Source of the DNA: an uncultured Mycoplasmatota bacterium
Lineage (GTDB): Bacteria; Bacillota_I; Bacilli_A; RF39; UBA660
Reading direction: 5' to 3'
Assembly (NCBI GenBank): GCA_947570175.1
Contig: CANOTJ010000007.1
Coordinates: forward strand, 1-63,521
Length of the DNA stretch: 63,521 nt
The position numbers were made by a program, and so were the translations under genes. Below, one piece after another: positions 51,110 through 60,374 of the stretch (position 1 is its first letter; every line of letters starts with the position of its first letter). The notes under the pieces are model-generated. The model had not been told where the DNA came from. It was given only the letters and a program-made list of their open reading frames with translations, and did not search any database.

Positions 51110-52351
51110 ATGAAAAAGAAATTAATTCTAGGTAGTATTATTTTATTATTAATTATATTATTTTTAAAAATATTTTCAAAAAATCACTCTGTAGGATATG
51201 TGGTAACAGAAAATAAAAACAATTTTAAAATCCAAGAAGAATATCATCAAAAATCTAAGACAGATTTAGCAGTTTATTGTATAGCAATTCAGACAGAATA
51301 TGGAGAGTTTTACTATAATATTCTCGAAAACTTTAAAAGGAAACGAAAAATCGTTCAAAGATTGGAATATTATAAAGATAAAGAGTATGAATGTATTCTT
51401 CCAATTTTTTCAGATAACAAAATTTTAACAGATGTCTTATGTAGAAAAGAAAATAATTATTATAATTATATAGATATAAAAGGAGAAAATCAAAAATTAG
51501 ATCAATTTGTCAAAAATATAGATGAGTATTCAGTAGTTGTATTTCAAGATAAATTAGTTCAAAAAGATAAGAAAGAAAAATTGGTTATTTATAGAAATAT
51601 TAATCAATTATTAGACCGCATTATAATAGAAAATTATAAAGGAATTGATATCGTTAGTAAAAATTCCATTCAAACTAACAAATTATTTAAGAAAGATGTT
51701 TACAAAAAAGAAATTCAAGATTTAAATGGAAAATATTATATTACAGCAGATTATAATCAAAAGTATGAATTTCATGAGATATTCAAAGTAGATATTACTG
51801 CTAATAAGGTGAAAAAACTTACATTTGATCAAGCGATTTCACTAGACTCTTATATGCAAGGAAGTGTAAGCGGTAAATCTTATTTACTAGATCGTTCAAA
51901 TAAAATACAATATGAAATAGACCCAAAAAGAAATACCATTTTTGTATTTGGAAGTAAAGATAAAGGGACTCAAATTTATAATCAAAATAAATGGGAAAAT
52001 ATAACAATAAATCAGGCAATAGAAAATAATATATATTTTAATTATCATAGAAAAAGGAATAAGTATAATGAAACAATTGACCAACCTGATGGAGAAAAAA
52101 CAGGTTATATATATTTATATAAAAAGATGGGCAGTGTTTATTATGCATATCGTAGTTTGATTGGGCATAAAACAAAGAAACAATTGATATTTCAAACAGA
52201 TGACATCAATCGGATAGTGTATAAAGATGATAGGGTTTACTATGTTCAAGACAATTATTTAAAAATGTATTCTGATTCTACAGGTAATAAATCATTGATA
52301 AAAAATGATGAATTTCGATTTAATAAGAATTTAAAGTTTTATATCTATTAA
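51110..52351 (+). CDS. Unrecognised membrane-anchored protein, 413 aa
   Basis: A single N-terminal membrane helix (LILGSIILLLIILFLKIF) is followed by about 385 extracytoplasmic residues, rich in Tyr, Asn and Lys with alternating hydrophobic strands, probably beta-propeller-like (repeats such as DDRVYYVQDNYLKMYSD near the C-terminus). No catalytic motif is seen. AAGTGATGTG precedes the ATG and a terminator follows. Function unknown. Confidence 0.6.
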   Translation: MKKKLILGSIILLLIILFLKIFSKNHSVGYVVTENKNNFKIQEEYHQKSKTDLAVYCIAIQTEYGEFYYNILENFKRKRKIVQRLEYYKDKEYECILPIFSDNKILTDVLCRKENNYYNYIDIKGENQKLDQFVKNIDEYSVVVFQDKLVQKDKKEKLVIYRNINQLLDRIIIENYKGIDIVSKNSIQTNKLFKKDVYKKEIQDLNGKYYITADYNQKYEFHEIFKVDITANKVKKLTFDQAISLDSYMQGSVSGKSYLLDRSNKIQYEIDPKRNTIFVFGSKDKGTQIYNQNKWENITINQAIENNIYFNYHRKRNKYNETIDQPDGEKTGYIYLYKKMGSVYYAYRSLIGHKTKKQLIFQTDDINRIVYKDDRVYYVQDNYLKMYSDSTGNKSLIKNDEFRFNKNLKFYIY

Positions 52352-52377
52352 CAAGGAAAGTATCCTTGTTTTTTTAA
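52350..52377 (+). terminator. Intrinsic terminator
   Basis: ACAAGGA (52351-52357) and TCCTTGT (52363-52369) pair, followed by T. Confidence 0.8.
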
Positions 52378-52405
52378 ATACATATAGTATATTAGGAGGG
52401 ATATT

Positions 52406-52852
52406 ATGTATCATATATATCAAGTGGCTATTAATGATAATTTAGAAAAAATAGCAAACCAATTTCGAACGACTGTTAATGAATTAAAGAAAATTAATGG
52501 AATTGTAGGAAATGTAGAACTAATACCTAATAGCTTCTTAATTGTTCCAAACAAAGAAAAGAATCAATATCTTGAAACGTATATAGTAAAAAAAGGGGAT
52601 AATATGTATGAGATTGCAAAGAAATATTACGTAGATTATAAAACTTTACTTGAACTAAATGGTCTAGAAGAATATGACTATATTTATCCAGAGCAAGAAA
52701 TAGTAATACCAAATAAAGATATTAAAATCTATAAAGTTCAACAGGGGGATAGTATTAAAACATTGGAAGCAATAACTGGAATAGATATCAATGAAATAAA
52801 AACTCCAAATAATGAAATATATGTAGAAAAAGATCAAATAGTATTATATTAA
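52406..52852 (+). CDS. LysM-repeat protein (three LysM domains)
   Basis: A 148-aa protein made of three LysM units: IYQVAINDNLEKIANQFRTT, TYIVKKGDNMYEIAKKYYVD, and a degenerate third IYKVQQGDSIKTLEAITGID. No signal peptide or catalytic domain is present, so it may act in the mother cell or spore, like the LysM spore-coat protein SafA, or be exported otherwise. GGAGGG precedes the ATG. Confidence 0.8.
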   Translation: MYHIYQVAINDNLEKIANQFRTTVNELKKINGIVGNVELIPNSFLIVPNKEKNQYLETYIVKKGDNMYEIAKKYYVDYKTLLELNGLEEYDYIYPEQEIVIPNKDIKIYKVQQGDSIKTLEAITGIDINEIKTPNNEIYVEKDQIVLY

Positions 52853-52877
52853 AAAGATTAAAAATCTTTTTTTTTGA
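52853..52877 (+). terminator. Intrinsic terminator
   Basis: AAAGATT and AATCTTT pair around a short loop (about 52854-52869) with a following T-run. Confidence 0.65.
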
Positions 52878-52915
52878 TTCTTTTTAGTATATAATGAAAA
52901 TAATTGGAGGTAATT

Positions 52916-53326
52916 ATGAAAAAGATAATAGCATTATGGGTAATCATATTAACAGTTATAGGATGTGGTTGTAATATCAAATCTTATGATGAAATCGATT
53001 ATAAAGAATACACAAATTTAATTGAAGAAAAGGAAGATTTCATTTTATACATTGGATCTGCTACATGCAGTCATTGTCAAGATTTTGTTCCCACATTAAA
53101 AAAAGTGATTAGAAAGTACAACATAGATATAAAATACATAGATATATCCAAACTAAGTCAGCAGCAATATGCAGTCTTACAGAATAAAACAAAGGTACAG
53201 GGAACCCCAACAATCGTTTTTGTGCACAAGGGAATTGTTGATAGTGGAAGTGATAATAAAATTCAGGGAGCAGTTTCAGAATCTGAAGTGGAGAAAGTAT
53301 TAAAGAGAAAAGGATATATAGAATAG
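52916..53326 (+). CDS. Thioredoxin-like lipoprotein
   Basis: A 136-aa protein with a lipoprotein signal (LWVIILTVIGCGC, lipobox IGC) and a thioredoxin fold. The redox motif is CSHC in IGSATCSHCQDF, and the cis-proline is in VQGTPTIVF. It is thus anchored on the outer face of the membrane. Similar small proteins (PedC/BrcD type) are accessory factors for disulphide formation in secreted peptides. GGAGG precedes the ATG. The AAA protein gene starts ten bases after its stop. Confidence 0.8.
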   Translation: MKKIIALWVIILTVIGCGCNIKSYDEIDYKEYTNLIEEKEDFILYIGSATCSHCQDFVPTLKKVIRKYNIDIKYIDISKLSQQQYAVLQNKTKVQGTPTIVFVHKGIVDSGSDNKIQGAVSESEVEKVLKRKGYIE

Positions 53327-53336
53327 GTGAAATATT

Positions 53337-54314
53337 ATGAATGAACAACAATCAAATTTAACAATGAATTTTCAAATTATAAACCAATATGGGGAGGATT
53401 TAACTAAAAAAACATATATTACTAATCCCGCAATAGCAAGAGAAGAAGAAATAAAAAAGTTAATCATGATTTTATTAACACCAGAAAAATCTGGACTATT
53501 AGTTGGAAAACCAGGAATTGGGAAAACAGCAATTGTAGAAGGATTAGCATACTTAATTCAGAATAATCAAGTTCCCGATGCTTTAAAAGGTTATACAATT
53601 ATCAAATTAAACTCTACTTCCTTAATCGGAAAAATAACTAAAAATGGCCAAGAAGAATTAATCATTCAAGTGCTAGTAAATGAATTAAAACAAATGACAA
53701 AAACAATTATATTTATTGATGAAATTCATACTTTAATTGGTGGAAAATCAGATGGTCCGATGAATTTAGCTAATATTTTAAAACCAGGCTTAGACCGTGG
53801 AGATATTAAAGCAATTGGGGCAACTACTACCATTGAATATGATACATATATTATTCGAGATCGTGCTTTTTTACGCCGTTTTGAAAAAATTGAAGTATCA
53901 GAACCCGATGAAGAGACAACTGTTCGAATTCTAATGGGAACGATTCCTAAAATAGAACAACAAACTGGATGCAAAATGAAATATAATGAGTATGTAAATG
54001 AACAATTAATGAGAGCAATTGTTTCAGCTACATCGGAATTTAAACGTGTATATGGATTATCTGCCATGTACCCAGATATAGCATTTTCTGTGTTAACATC
54101 AGCATTTTCACAAGCTTTATTTGAAAATAAAAATATAGTAGATGTCAAAGATGTGTATAATGCTATTAAAACTAGTAAAAGAATTTATCCAGATAGCATT
54201 GTAAAAGAATTATTACAATTTCGAGAAAATTTTGCCAAATTATGTAATGAGGAGAATATTGTTCTTCCTGTTGTTACAATTGAAGAAGTACAAGGTCAAG
54301 ACGATATTTATTAA
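53337..54314 (+). CDS. Stand-alone ClpA/B-D1-like AAA+ ATPase
   Basis: A 325-aa protein that corresponds to the first AAA+ ring of Clp/Hsp100 proteins only. Motifs: NPAIAREEEIKKL, Walker A GKPGIGKTAIVEGLA, Walker B TIIFIDEIHTLIGG, sensor AIGATTTIEYD and RDRAFLRRFEKIEVSEPDEE with arginine fingers. The ClpB N-domain, coiled-coil middle domain and second ring are missing. Pore-loop residues of unfoldases are replaced (KLNSTSLIG). It follows the thioredoxin-like lipoprotein gene. Its partner and substrate are unknown. Confidence 0.75.
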   Translation: MNEQQSNLTMNFQIINQYGEDLTKKTYITNPAIAREEEIKKLIMILLTPEKSGLLVGKPGIGKTAIVEGLAYLIQNNQVPDALKGYTIIKLNSTSLIGKITKNGQEELIIQVLVNELKQMTKTIIFIDEIHTLIGGKSDGPMNLANILKPGLDRGDIKAIGATTTIEYDTYIIRDRAFLRRFEKIEVSEPDEETTVRILMGTIPKIEQQTGCKMKYNEYVNEQLMRAIVSATSEFKRVYGLSAMYPDIAFSVLTSAFSQALFENKNIVDVKDVYNAIKTSKRIYPDSIVKELLQFRENFAKLCNEENIVLPVVTIEEVQGQDDIY

Positions 54315-54395
54315 AAATATTGTCTTTTTATATGAAATAAAAAAATTGATAAAAACATATATATATGATAGAATTATAATAAGTGAGGTGAGTGC

Positions 54396-54920
54396 ATGAA
54401 TACACACAAAAACCAAGTCCCATTAAAAAATTACATAATTTTAATTTTAATTGCAATAGTAACAATATTTTTAGTAATCTTCTTCACAAAATCTTATCAA
54501 GAACAGGCACAATATGATACCCAAAATAATAATATTATGACATTTCTATCTGAAATTAAGATAGAGGAGTTCGATAATTATATTCAGGAAAATCATGATG
54601 TGATAGTTTATCTTTCATCGTCAATAGATAATTTTGATGTAGAATATGAAAAAAATCTAAAAAAATATATTACAAAAAAGAATCTGATTAAAGATTTTGT
54701 TTATTTAGATACCTCTAATTTAGAAACAGATTTTTATGAAAGATTAAAAACAAACTACTTGAGTAAGAAGTTACAAAAGCAAGATATTCATCTAGATCAA
54801 GATCCAACTCTATTAATTATTAAAAATCAGAAAATATCCCATGTATTTCATTCTAATAAATTAAATATAAGAGATACAGAAAAATTTATTCAAGAAAATT
54901 GGGTAAAAGATCATGATTAA
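54396..54920 (+). CDS. Membrane-anchored thioredoxin-fold-like protein without CxxC
   Basis: A 174-aa protein with an N-terminal membrane helix (YIILILIAIVTIFLVIFFT) and a thioredoxin-like outer domain: DVIVYLSSSIDNF where the CxxC would stand, then DFVYLDTSNLE and DPTLLIIKNQKI with the cis-Pro position. The active-site cysteines are missing, so it is not a redox enzyme. It is close to the redox-active lipoprotein gene at 52916 and may be a divergent partner. GAGGTGAG precedes the ATG. It overlaps trmL by eight bases. Confidence 0.55.
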   Translation: MNTHKNQVPLKNYIILILIAIVTIFLVIFFTKSYQEQAQYDTQNNNIMTFLSEIKIEEFDNYIQENHDVIVYLSSSIDNFDVEYEKNLKKYITKKNLIKDFVYLDTSNLETDFYERLKTNYLSKKLQKQDIHLDQDPTLLIIKNQKISHVFHSNKLNIRDTEKFIQENWVKDHD

Positions 54921-55419
54921 TATTGTATTATATGAACCAGAGATCCCTGGAAATACTGGCAATATTATGAGAACTTGTGCTGGAACTGGAACCCGTTTAC
55001 ATTTAATAGAACCACTTGGCTTTTCTTTGGATGAAAAATATATCAAAAGAAGTTCCGCTAATTATTTAGAAAAGTGTAATTATCAGTTATATAGAAACTT
55101 TGATGATTTTCAAAATCAGAATTCAGGAAAATATTACTATTTGACAAGGTATGGGAAAAAACCCCATACAAGTTTTAATTATAGTGATTCATCAGAAAAT
55201 ATTTATTTTATTTTTGGAAAAGAAAGTACTGGTATTCCCAAGGAGATATTGCAAGGTGATTTAGATAAATGTATGAGAATTCCAATGAATGATCAAATTC
55301 GGGCTTTAAACCTATCAAACTCTGTTGCAATTGTACTTTATGAAGCTTTGAGACAGCAGGAATATCCAAACTTGCTATTTACAGAACCATTTAAAGGTGA
55401 AAATTATTTAGAGGAATAA
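54913..55419 (+). CDS. trmL: tRNA (cytidine(34)-2'-O)-methyltransferase TrmL
   Basis: A 168-aa SPOUT-fold methyltransferase, family length about 155-170. Motifs: INIVLYEPEIPGNTGNIMRTC, FIFGKESTGIPKEIL (motif 2) and IPMNDQIRALNLSNSVAIVLYEAL (motif 3). TrmL methylates the wobble ribose of tRNA-Leu. It overlaps the preceding gene by eight bases, so translation is coupled. Confidence 0.93.
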   Translation: MINIVLYEPEIPGNTGNIMRTCAGTGTRLHLIEPLGFSLDEKYIKRSSANYLEKCNYQLYRNFDDFQNQNSGKYYYLTRYGKKPHTSFNYSDSSENIYFIFGKESTGIPKEILQGDLDKCMRIPMNDQIRALNLSNSVAIVLYEALRQQEYPNLLFTEPFKGENYLEE

Positions 55420-55478
55420 TGAATTGAAAAAATAAAATAAAAGTGATAATATGAAATTAGAATAGAGAGGTGTAAAAT

Positions 55479-56192
55479 ATGGAATATGTAGCATTTCTAG
55501 AAGAAAACTATATTTGGGTGATTGCAGTAATCATAGTTTTAGCAATGACACTAATTGGATACTTTGTAGATAAAAGTAATTTATTAAAAAAGAAAAAAAA
55601 GAAGAAAATAGAAATAGATGATTTTGTTAAAGATGCCCATGAAGAAATTTTTGACAAAATTAAACAAGGAAATCTAAACGAAGAATCAGATAAACAAAAA
55701 AAAGAATACTCAGATATAATAGAAACAGATCAGAATAATGAAAATAATCAACTGGCCAACCCTGAAATAAAAGAAGATACAGGACAATTTGAAGAGTTAA
55801 AAGAAAAAAAACCAACAAAATCTAAAATGCAGGAAGAGTCTTCTTATGGTAAAGAAATCATGGAAGAACAAAAGGAAACCCAAGATATTCTAATAGATAA
55901 CAAGGAAGAAGAAGTACAAGATTATTTAACAGGAGAAGAATCAGATAAACTATATAGTATTAAAGATGATGAAAATGAAGTAGAAAATAATGATATTCAA
56001 GATGATATGCCAACTATGTATGACCTAGAAAGAGAATCGGAGGAATCGCTGGATAAGCCAACAGAGAATTTAGTAGAAAATGAACCATCAGAAGAAGAAT
56101 TAGAAGAGGAAGCTGTTGAGATGGAACTACCGAATTTAGACGATATTAAATTACAGATGCCAGAAGAAGATGAAGATGTTTGGAAATTTTAA
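55479..56192 (+). CDS. Membrane-anchored acidic protein, 237 aa
   Basis: One N-terminal membrane helix (YIWVIAVIIVLAMTLIGYFV) is followed by a basic patch of seven Lys and about 180 residues that are highly acidic and low-complexity, likely disordered and cytoplasmic. The short end ELPNLDDIKLQMPEEDEDVW looks conserved. The positive-inside patch puts the long tail in the cytoplasm. No function is assignable; such proteins can tether division or envelope machinery. A terminator follows. Confidence 0.6.
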   Translation: MEYVAFLEENYIWVIAVIIVLAMTLIGYFVDKSNLLKKKKKKKIEIDDFVKDAHEEIFDKIKQGNLNEESDKQKKEYSDIIETDQNNENNQLANPEIKEDTGQFEELKEKKPTKSKMQEESSYGKEIMEEQKETQDILIDNKEEEVQDYLTGEESDKLYSIKDDENEVENNDIQDDMPTMYDLERESEESLDKPTENLVENEPSEEELEEEAVEMELPNLDDIKLQMPEEDEDVWKF

Positions 56193-56216
56193 AACAGATT
56201 TAATCTGTTTTTTTTG
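56190..56216 (+). terminator. Intrinsic terminator
   Basis: AAACAGATT (56192-56200) and AATCTGTTT (56202-56210) with a minimal loop, followed by T-rich sequence. Confidence 0.75.
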
Positions 56217-56281
56217 AAATATTGTTTTCAATTAAAATGGAATATGCTATAATTTAATATGAATAATAACGGAGGTAAATT

Positions 56282-57112
56282 ATGACTTTTGATAGTGTAT
56301 TAAGTTTAATAAAAAAACTATTAGACGTATTGTTGGTATGGTTAGCACTGTACTATATTTTAAAAAACCTGAGAAGAAATGTAAAAATGGTTCTTATTTT
56401 TAAGGGAGTATTAATTATATTACTTTTGAAAATAATTAGTGACTTGTTTGATCTAGTTACAGTGGGCTATTTGTTAGATTATGTAATTAATTGGGGACCT
56501 TTAGCTTTAATTGTTATTTTTCAACCAGAAATTCGAAATATTTTGGAACATTTAGGAAGAAGCCAATTACTAGGGAGACATAAAATTTTAACAGTAGATG
56601 AAAGAGAAAAAGTTGTATACGAAATTACTAGTGCAATGGAAACACTAAGAAAAGAACGTATAGGGGCTCTAATGATTATTGAACGAGATAATAGTTTGAC
56701 AGAATACATCCAAAAATCTAAAAAGATTTATGCAGATATTTCTTCAGATTTATTAATTTCCATCTTTTTTCCAAACAATCCACTTCATGATGGTGGAGTA
56801 ATTATACAAGGGGATAAGATTACTAGTGCTGGCGCGGTTTTTCCAACTAGTGATAATTTAAAAATTAGTAAACGCTTAGGAACGAGACATCGTGCGGCTT
56901 TAGGAATATCAGAAACAGGAGATTGCATTGCTTTAGTAGTATCAGAGGAAACTGGACGTTTATCAATTGCTATGAATGGTGAATTAAACTATAATTTAAC
57001 ATTAGATGAAGTAAAAATGATATTATTAGAAGAATTAAGACCAAAAAAATCTTTAATTTTAGACGATGAAGATGAGGAGGATGAGACAGATGAAAATAAT
57101 CAAAATGTTTAA
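56282..57112 (+). CDS. cdaA: Diadenylate cyclase CdaA
   Basis: A 276-aa protein: three N-terminal membrane helices, then a DisA_N catalytic domain with HDGGVIIQGDKITSAGAVFP (DGA-type motif, here DGG) and RLGTRHRAALGISE (RHR motif). It makes cyclic di-AMP from two ATP, the signal that controls potassium and osmolyte balance. AACGGAGG precedes the ATG. It overlaps the regulator gene cdaR by 23 bases, the usual pairing; glmM, often third in this operon, is absent here. Confidence 0.95.
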   Translation: MTFDSVLSLIKKLLDVLLVWLALYYILKNLRRNVKMVLIFKGVLIILLLKIISDLFDLVTVGYLLDYVINWGPLALIVIFQPEIRNILEHLGRSQLLGRHKILTVDEREKVVYEITSAMETLRKERIGALMIIERDNSLTEYIQKSKKIYADISSDLLISIFFPNNPLHDGGVIIQGDKITSAGAVFPTSDNLKISKRLGTRHRAALGISETGDCIALVVSEETGRLSIAMNGELNYNLTLDEVKMILLEELRPKKSLILDDEDEEDETDENNQNV

Positions 57113-58442
57113 AAATCTTTTTCAAAACATTGGAAAAATTATTGATAAAAGTATCATTTTACCCATTACAAAATTGGTAGTAAAAATTACTTCAAGATTT
57201 GATAAATCTGGCAAGAGATTAGAAAATTGGCTTTCAAAGACGAACTCGTTATTATTTGTCTCACTCTTTTTAGCCATTGTCATATTTATCGTAATCGACC
57301 AAAAAATATTAATATTTGCTAGTAACTCAGCAGAGGTAATCAAAAATCAACCTGTAGAAGTTATTTACAATGAAGAGTCTTATGTGGTAGAAGGACTTCC
57401 AGAGACTGTCGATATTACATTAATTGGTAGTAAAACAGATTTATATATTGCTAAGCAATCTTCCTCCCACAAAGTGACAGTAGATCTAAGTAGGTTAAAA
57501 CCAGGGACACACCGGGTAAGCATTGAATACAATCAAAATGCAGGATCTATTGAATATATGGTAAATCCAAGTGTTGCAACAGTAATTATTCATCAAAAAG
57601 TATCTGAAACTAGAACGCTATCAGTAGACCTATTAAATCAAGATGAATTAGATTCAAAGCTAGTAATTGAGAATATTGATTATGATACAGATAAGGTCGT
57701 AATTAAAGGAGCAGAACATCAACTAAAGCAAGTAGCTGAAGTAAAAGCTTTAGTCGATGTTAAAAATGTTGTTTCTCAAGAAGTTGGAACACAAAAATTA
57801 AAAGACGTACCACTTCGTGCTTATGATGTAGATGGAAATATAGTGGATGTTGAAATTGTTCCAGAAAAAATAGATGTGGAATTAAAAATAGGATCACCAA
57901 GTAAAGAATTACCAATCAAAATCATTCCAAAAGGAGAGGTTAGTTTTGGTCAAGCAATTAGTACAATGAATTCAAGTGAGACAAAGGTAACTGTTTATGG
58001 AGATCCAACAGCTTTAGCGAGATTAAAATATATTCCTGTAGAAATAGATGTAAATAATTTAAAGGAAAATAAAGAATACAAAAAAGAATTGACAAAACCA
58101 GTTGGAGTAAAATCCCTTTCTATAAATAGTATTACAATTAATGTCACACTCGATACAGTATCAAGTAAAGATTTGGAGAATGTCAATATCGAATATAGAA
58201 ATTTAGGCTCTTCTTATACAGTACAAGGAACGAGTGAAACAGCGACAAAGATTTCAGTAAATTTAAAAGGTGTAAAATCGGTTATTGATTCAGTTAAATT
58301 GGATGATGTGACAGCTTACATTGATTTAAATGGATATGGGGAAGGAGAATATGAGGTGGATGTTAAAGTAGATGGAACTGATAGCAAAGTTCACTACACA
58401 CCAAAAACGAAAAAAGTAAAAATCAGAATAGTAAAAAAATAA
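57090..58442 (+). CDS. cdaR: CdaR-like YbbR-domain protein
   Basis: A 450-aa protein with one N-terminal membrane helix (LLFVSLFLAIVIFIVIDQ) and about four extracytoplasmic YbbR repeats (for instance VDVELKIGSPSKELPIKIIP). CdaR binds CdaA and tunes c-di-AMP synthesis. The ATG at 57090 has GAGGAGGATGAG upstream, inside the cdaA coding end, so it is translationally coupled. A bidirectional terminator closes the operon. Confidence 0.92.
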   Translation: MKIIKMFKNLFQNIGKIIDKSIILPITKLVVKITSRFDKSGKRLENWLSKTNSLLFVSLFLAIVIFIVIDQKILIFASNSAEVIKNQPVEVIYNEESYVVEGLPETVDITLIGSKTDLYIAKQSSSHKVTVDLSRLKPGTHRVSIEYNQNAGSIEYMVNPSVATVIIHQKVSETRTLSVDLLNQDELDSKLVIENIDYDTDKVVIKGAEHQLKQVAEVKALVDVKNVVSQEVGTQKLKDVPLRAYDVDGNIVDVEIVPEKIDVELKIGSPSKELPIKIIPKGEVSFGQAISTMNSSETKVTVYGDPTALARLKYIPVEIDVNNLKENKEYKKELTKPVGVKSLSINSITINVTLDTVSSKDLENVNIEYRNLGSSYTVQGTSETATKISVNLKGVKSVIDSVKLDDVTAYIDLNGYGEGEYEVDVKVDGTDSKVHYTPKTKKVKIRIVKK

Positions 58443-58466
58443 ACTGACTTCATTCAGTTTATTTTT
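58438..58466. terminator. Bidirectional terminator
   Basis: ATAAACTGA (58439-58447) and TCAGTTTAT (58454-58462), serving cdaR and the convergent DUF378 gene. Confidence 0.8.
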
Positions 58467-58656
58467 CTATATGATTAAATAAAAGGCCGATATTAATGAT
58501 TCCACATATACCAACAATAATGTATATAATTCTTGCAATCATATACATATCGCCAAATATAGCTTCTACCAAATTGAAATCAAATAATCCAATCATTCCC
58601 CATACAATTGCTCCAATGATTGTAAAAACAAGAGCTATTTTTTGTAAAGTTTCCAT
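58459..58656 (-). CDS. DUF378-type small membrane protein
   Basis: A 65-aa protein with two membrane helices (IALVFTIIGAIVWGMIGLF and ARIIYIIVGICGIINIGLLF) and the family's IGAIVWGMIGLFDFNLVEAI motif. GGAG lies eight bases before the ATG at 58656; a longer frame from 58719 lacks a site. DUF378 proteins are widespread in Firmicutes and their function is unknown. Confidence 0.8.
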   Translation of the reverse strand: METLQKIALVFTIIGAIVWGMIGLFDFNLVEAIFGDMYMIARIIYIIVGICGIINIGLLFNHIEK

Positions 58657-58771
58657 ATTAAAATTCTCCTTTCCAAACGATTTATTATTATCATAACCAA
58701 TAATTGGAAAAGTATTCATAACTATATATTTAACTCATATAATTAATTGAATTTAAATATGGGGTGAAAAA

Positions 58772-59764
58772 ATGAAGAAGAGAATTAGTTCAATTTTGCT
58801 GATGTTGTGTTGTTTAATTTTTACAGGATGTTTTAATTCTGATAAGAAAATAGATAAAGAATTTCAAAATAAAATAGAAAAAACGAACAGTTATCATATA
58901 AATGGAGAATTAGAAATAATTAATAATGAAGATAGTCATAAATACAATATAGATATTGCATATCAAGAAAGTGATCAATTTAGGGTTAGTTTAAAAAATA
59001 AAACCAATAATCATGAACAAATCATATTAAAGAATAAGAAAGGTGTTTATGTTTTGACACCATCATTAAATAAAAGCTTTAAATTTCAAAGTGAATGGCC
59101 TTATAATAATTCTCAAAGTTATTTGCCACAAGCACTTATAACAGATATGAACAATGATAAGAATATGGAAATTACAAAGAAATCAAATCAATATATCATC
59201 ACAACAAAAGTGAATTATCCAAACAATAGTAGTTTAGTAAATCAAAAAATTTATTTAGATAAAAGAGCAAATATAAAAAAGGTAGAAGTAATGAATCATG
59301 AAGGAATTGTAAAAATTCGAATGAAATATAAAACAGTGGATATGAAAGCAAATTATGACAAAAATTATTTTGATTTAAATGAAAATATGAGTGTTTCTTC
59401 TGAAACGCAGGAAACAATAAAACAAATAGAAGATATTGTTTATCCAATGTATATGCCAGAAAGTACAGTTTTGGAAAGTAAAAATACTATAAAAACAGAA
59501 GATGGTGAACGAGTGATTCTTACTTTTTCGGGAGATAGTCCATTCATGATAGTAGAAGAAACAGTAAATCCAACTAAAGAAAATACAATTGTGCCAGTTT
59601 ATGGAGATCCAGTACTGATGGTAGATTCTATCGGTTCTATGACAGAGAACTCTGCTAATTGGATTAGCAATGGAGTAGAGTATTATGTAGTATCAGAAGT
59701 ATTAAATGGGGAACAGTTATTAGAGGTTGTAAACTCTATTAGTTCAGTACCCGTTGGAAAATAA
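58772..59764 (+). CDS. LolA-fold lipoprotein, YdcC/GerS-like
   Basis: A 330-aa lipoprotein (signal ending LIFTGC). Residues 30-220 have the repeated beta pattern of LolA-like sporulation lipoproteins (SYHINGELEIINNEDSHKYN, then QIILKNKKGVYVLTPSLNKS and IYLDKRANIKKVEV). B. subtilis YdcC has similar length and C. difficile GerS the same fold; GerS works with CwlD in cortex modification, and a CwlD is encoded at 28.5 kb. A C-terminal domain (residues 230-330) has a conserved GDPVLMVDSIGSMT. The specific link to GerS is inference. Confidence 0.7.
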   Translation: MKKRISSILLMLCCLIFTGCFNSDKKIDKEFQNKIEKTNSYHINGELEIINNEDSHKYNIDIAYQESDQFRVSLKNKTNNHEQIILKNKKGVYVLTPSLNKSFKFQSEWPYNNSQSYLPQALITDMNNDKNMEITKKSNQYIITTKVNYPNNSSLVNQKIYLDKRANIKKVEVMNHEGIVKIRMKYKTVDMKANYDKNYFDLNENMSVSSETQETIKQIEDIVYPMYMPESTVLESKNTIKTEDGERVILTFSGDSPFMIVEETVNPTKENTIVPVYGDPVLMVDSIGSMTENSANWISNGVEYYVVSEVLNGEQLLEVVNSISSVPVGK

Positions 59765-59831
59765 ATGAAATATCTGTTTTTCAAACTTGGATAAAAAAAA
59801 CTTTCATGATATAATAATATTGGTGATAGAA

Positions 59832-60302
59832 ATGGAAGAAAAATATAGTATTGGGACAATGATGAAATTTATTATAATTGTTCTAATTATAGGAATATTA
59901 TTTTATTTAATTACAATTTTTGTGACAAACAAAAAAACGGATGTATCGAAAAAAGAGGTAGAAAATGCAATCATTCAATATGAAGAAATTATTATTGGAA
60001 ATATGTTTGATCAAAAAGAAAAAGAATATTATGTACTACTAAAGAAAAAGAATGATAACTACTTAAGTTATTATGAAACATACGTAACAAATTATCAAAA
60101 TAAAGATGATTCATTAAAAATATATTCTATCGATTTATCTAGCGCATTTAATAAGAAATATATTGGAGAAAATAATAATATTAAAAAAGAAAACTTTGAA
60201 ATTAATCAAACAACATTGGTTAAAATAGAAAACGGAGATATTGTTGAATCGTATCAAGGGAATCAGCAAATAGCAGATAAATTAAAATCGATAATGGAGT
60301 AG
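59832..60302 (+). CDS. Unrecognised single-pass membrane protein, 156 aa
   Basis: A 156-aa protein with one membrane helix (FIIIVLIIGILFYLITIFV) and a soluble outer domain with a thioredoxin-like rhythm (EKEYYVLLKKKNDNYLSYYE, then LKIYSIDLSSAFNKKY). No cysteines are present. TTGGTGAT precedes the ATG at 59832. Function unknown. It resembles the Trx-like protein at 54396 in general layout. Confidence 0.55.
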   Translation: MEEKYSIGTMMKFIIIVLIIGILFYLITIFVTNKKTDVSKKEVENAIIQYEEIIIGNMFDQKEKEYYVLLKKKNDNYLSYYETYVTNYQNKDDSLKIYSIDLSSAFNKKYIGENNNIKKENFEINQTTLVKIENGDIVESYQGNQQIADKLKSIME

Positions 60303-60374
60303 AAAATTCTCTCCTTTTTTCTTTTTTAAATAGACATGAATTAACGTTTGTGATATATTAGAATAGGTGATAAG

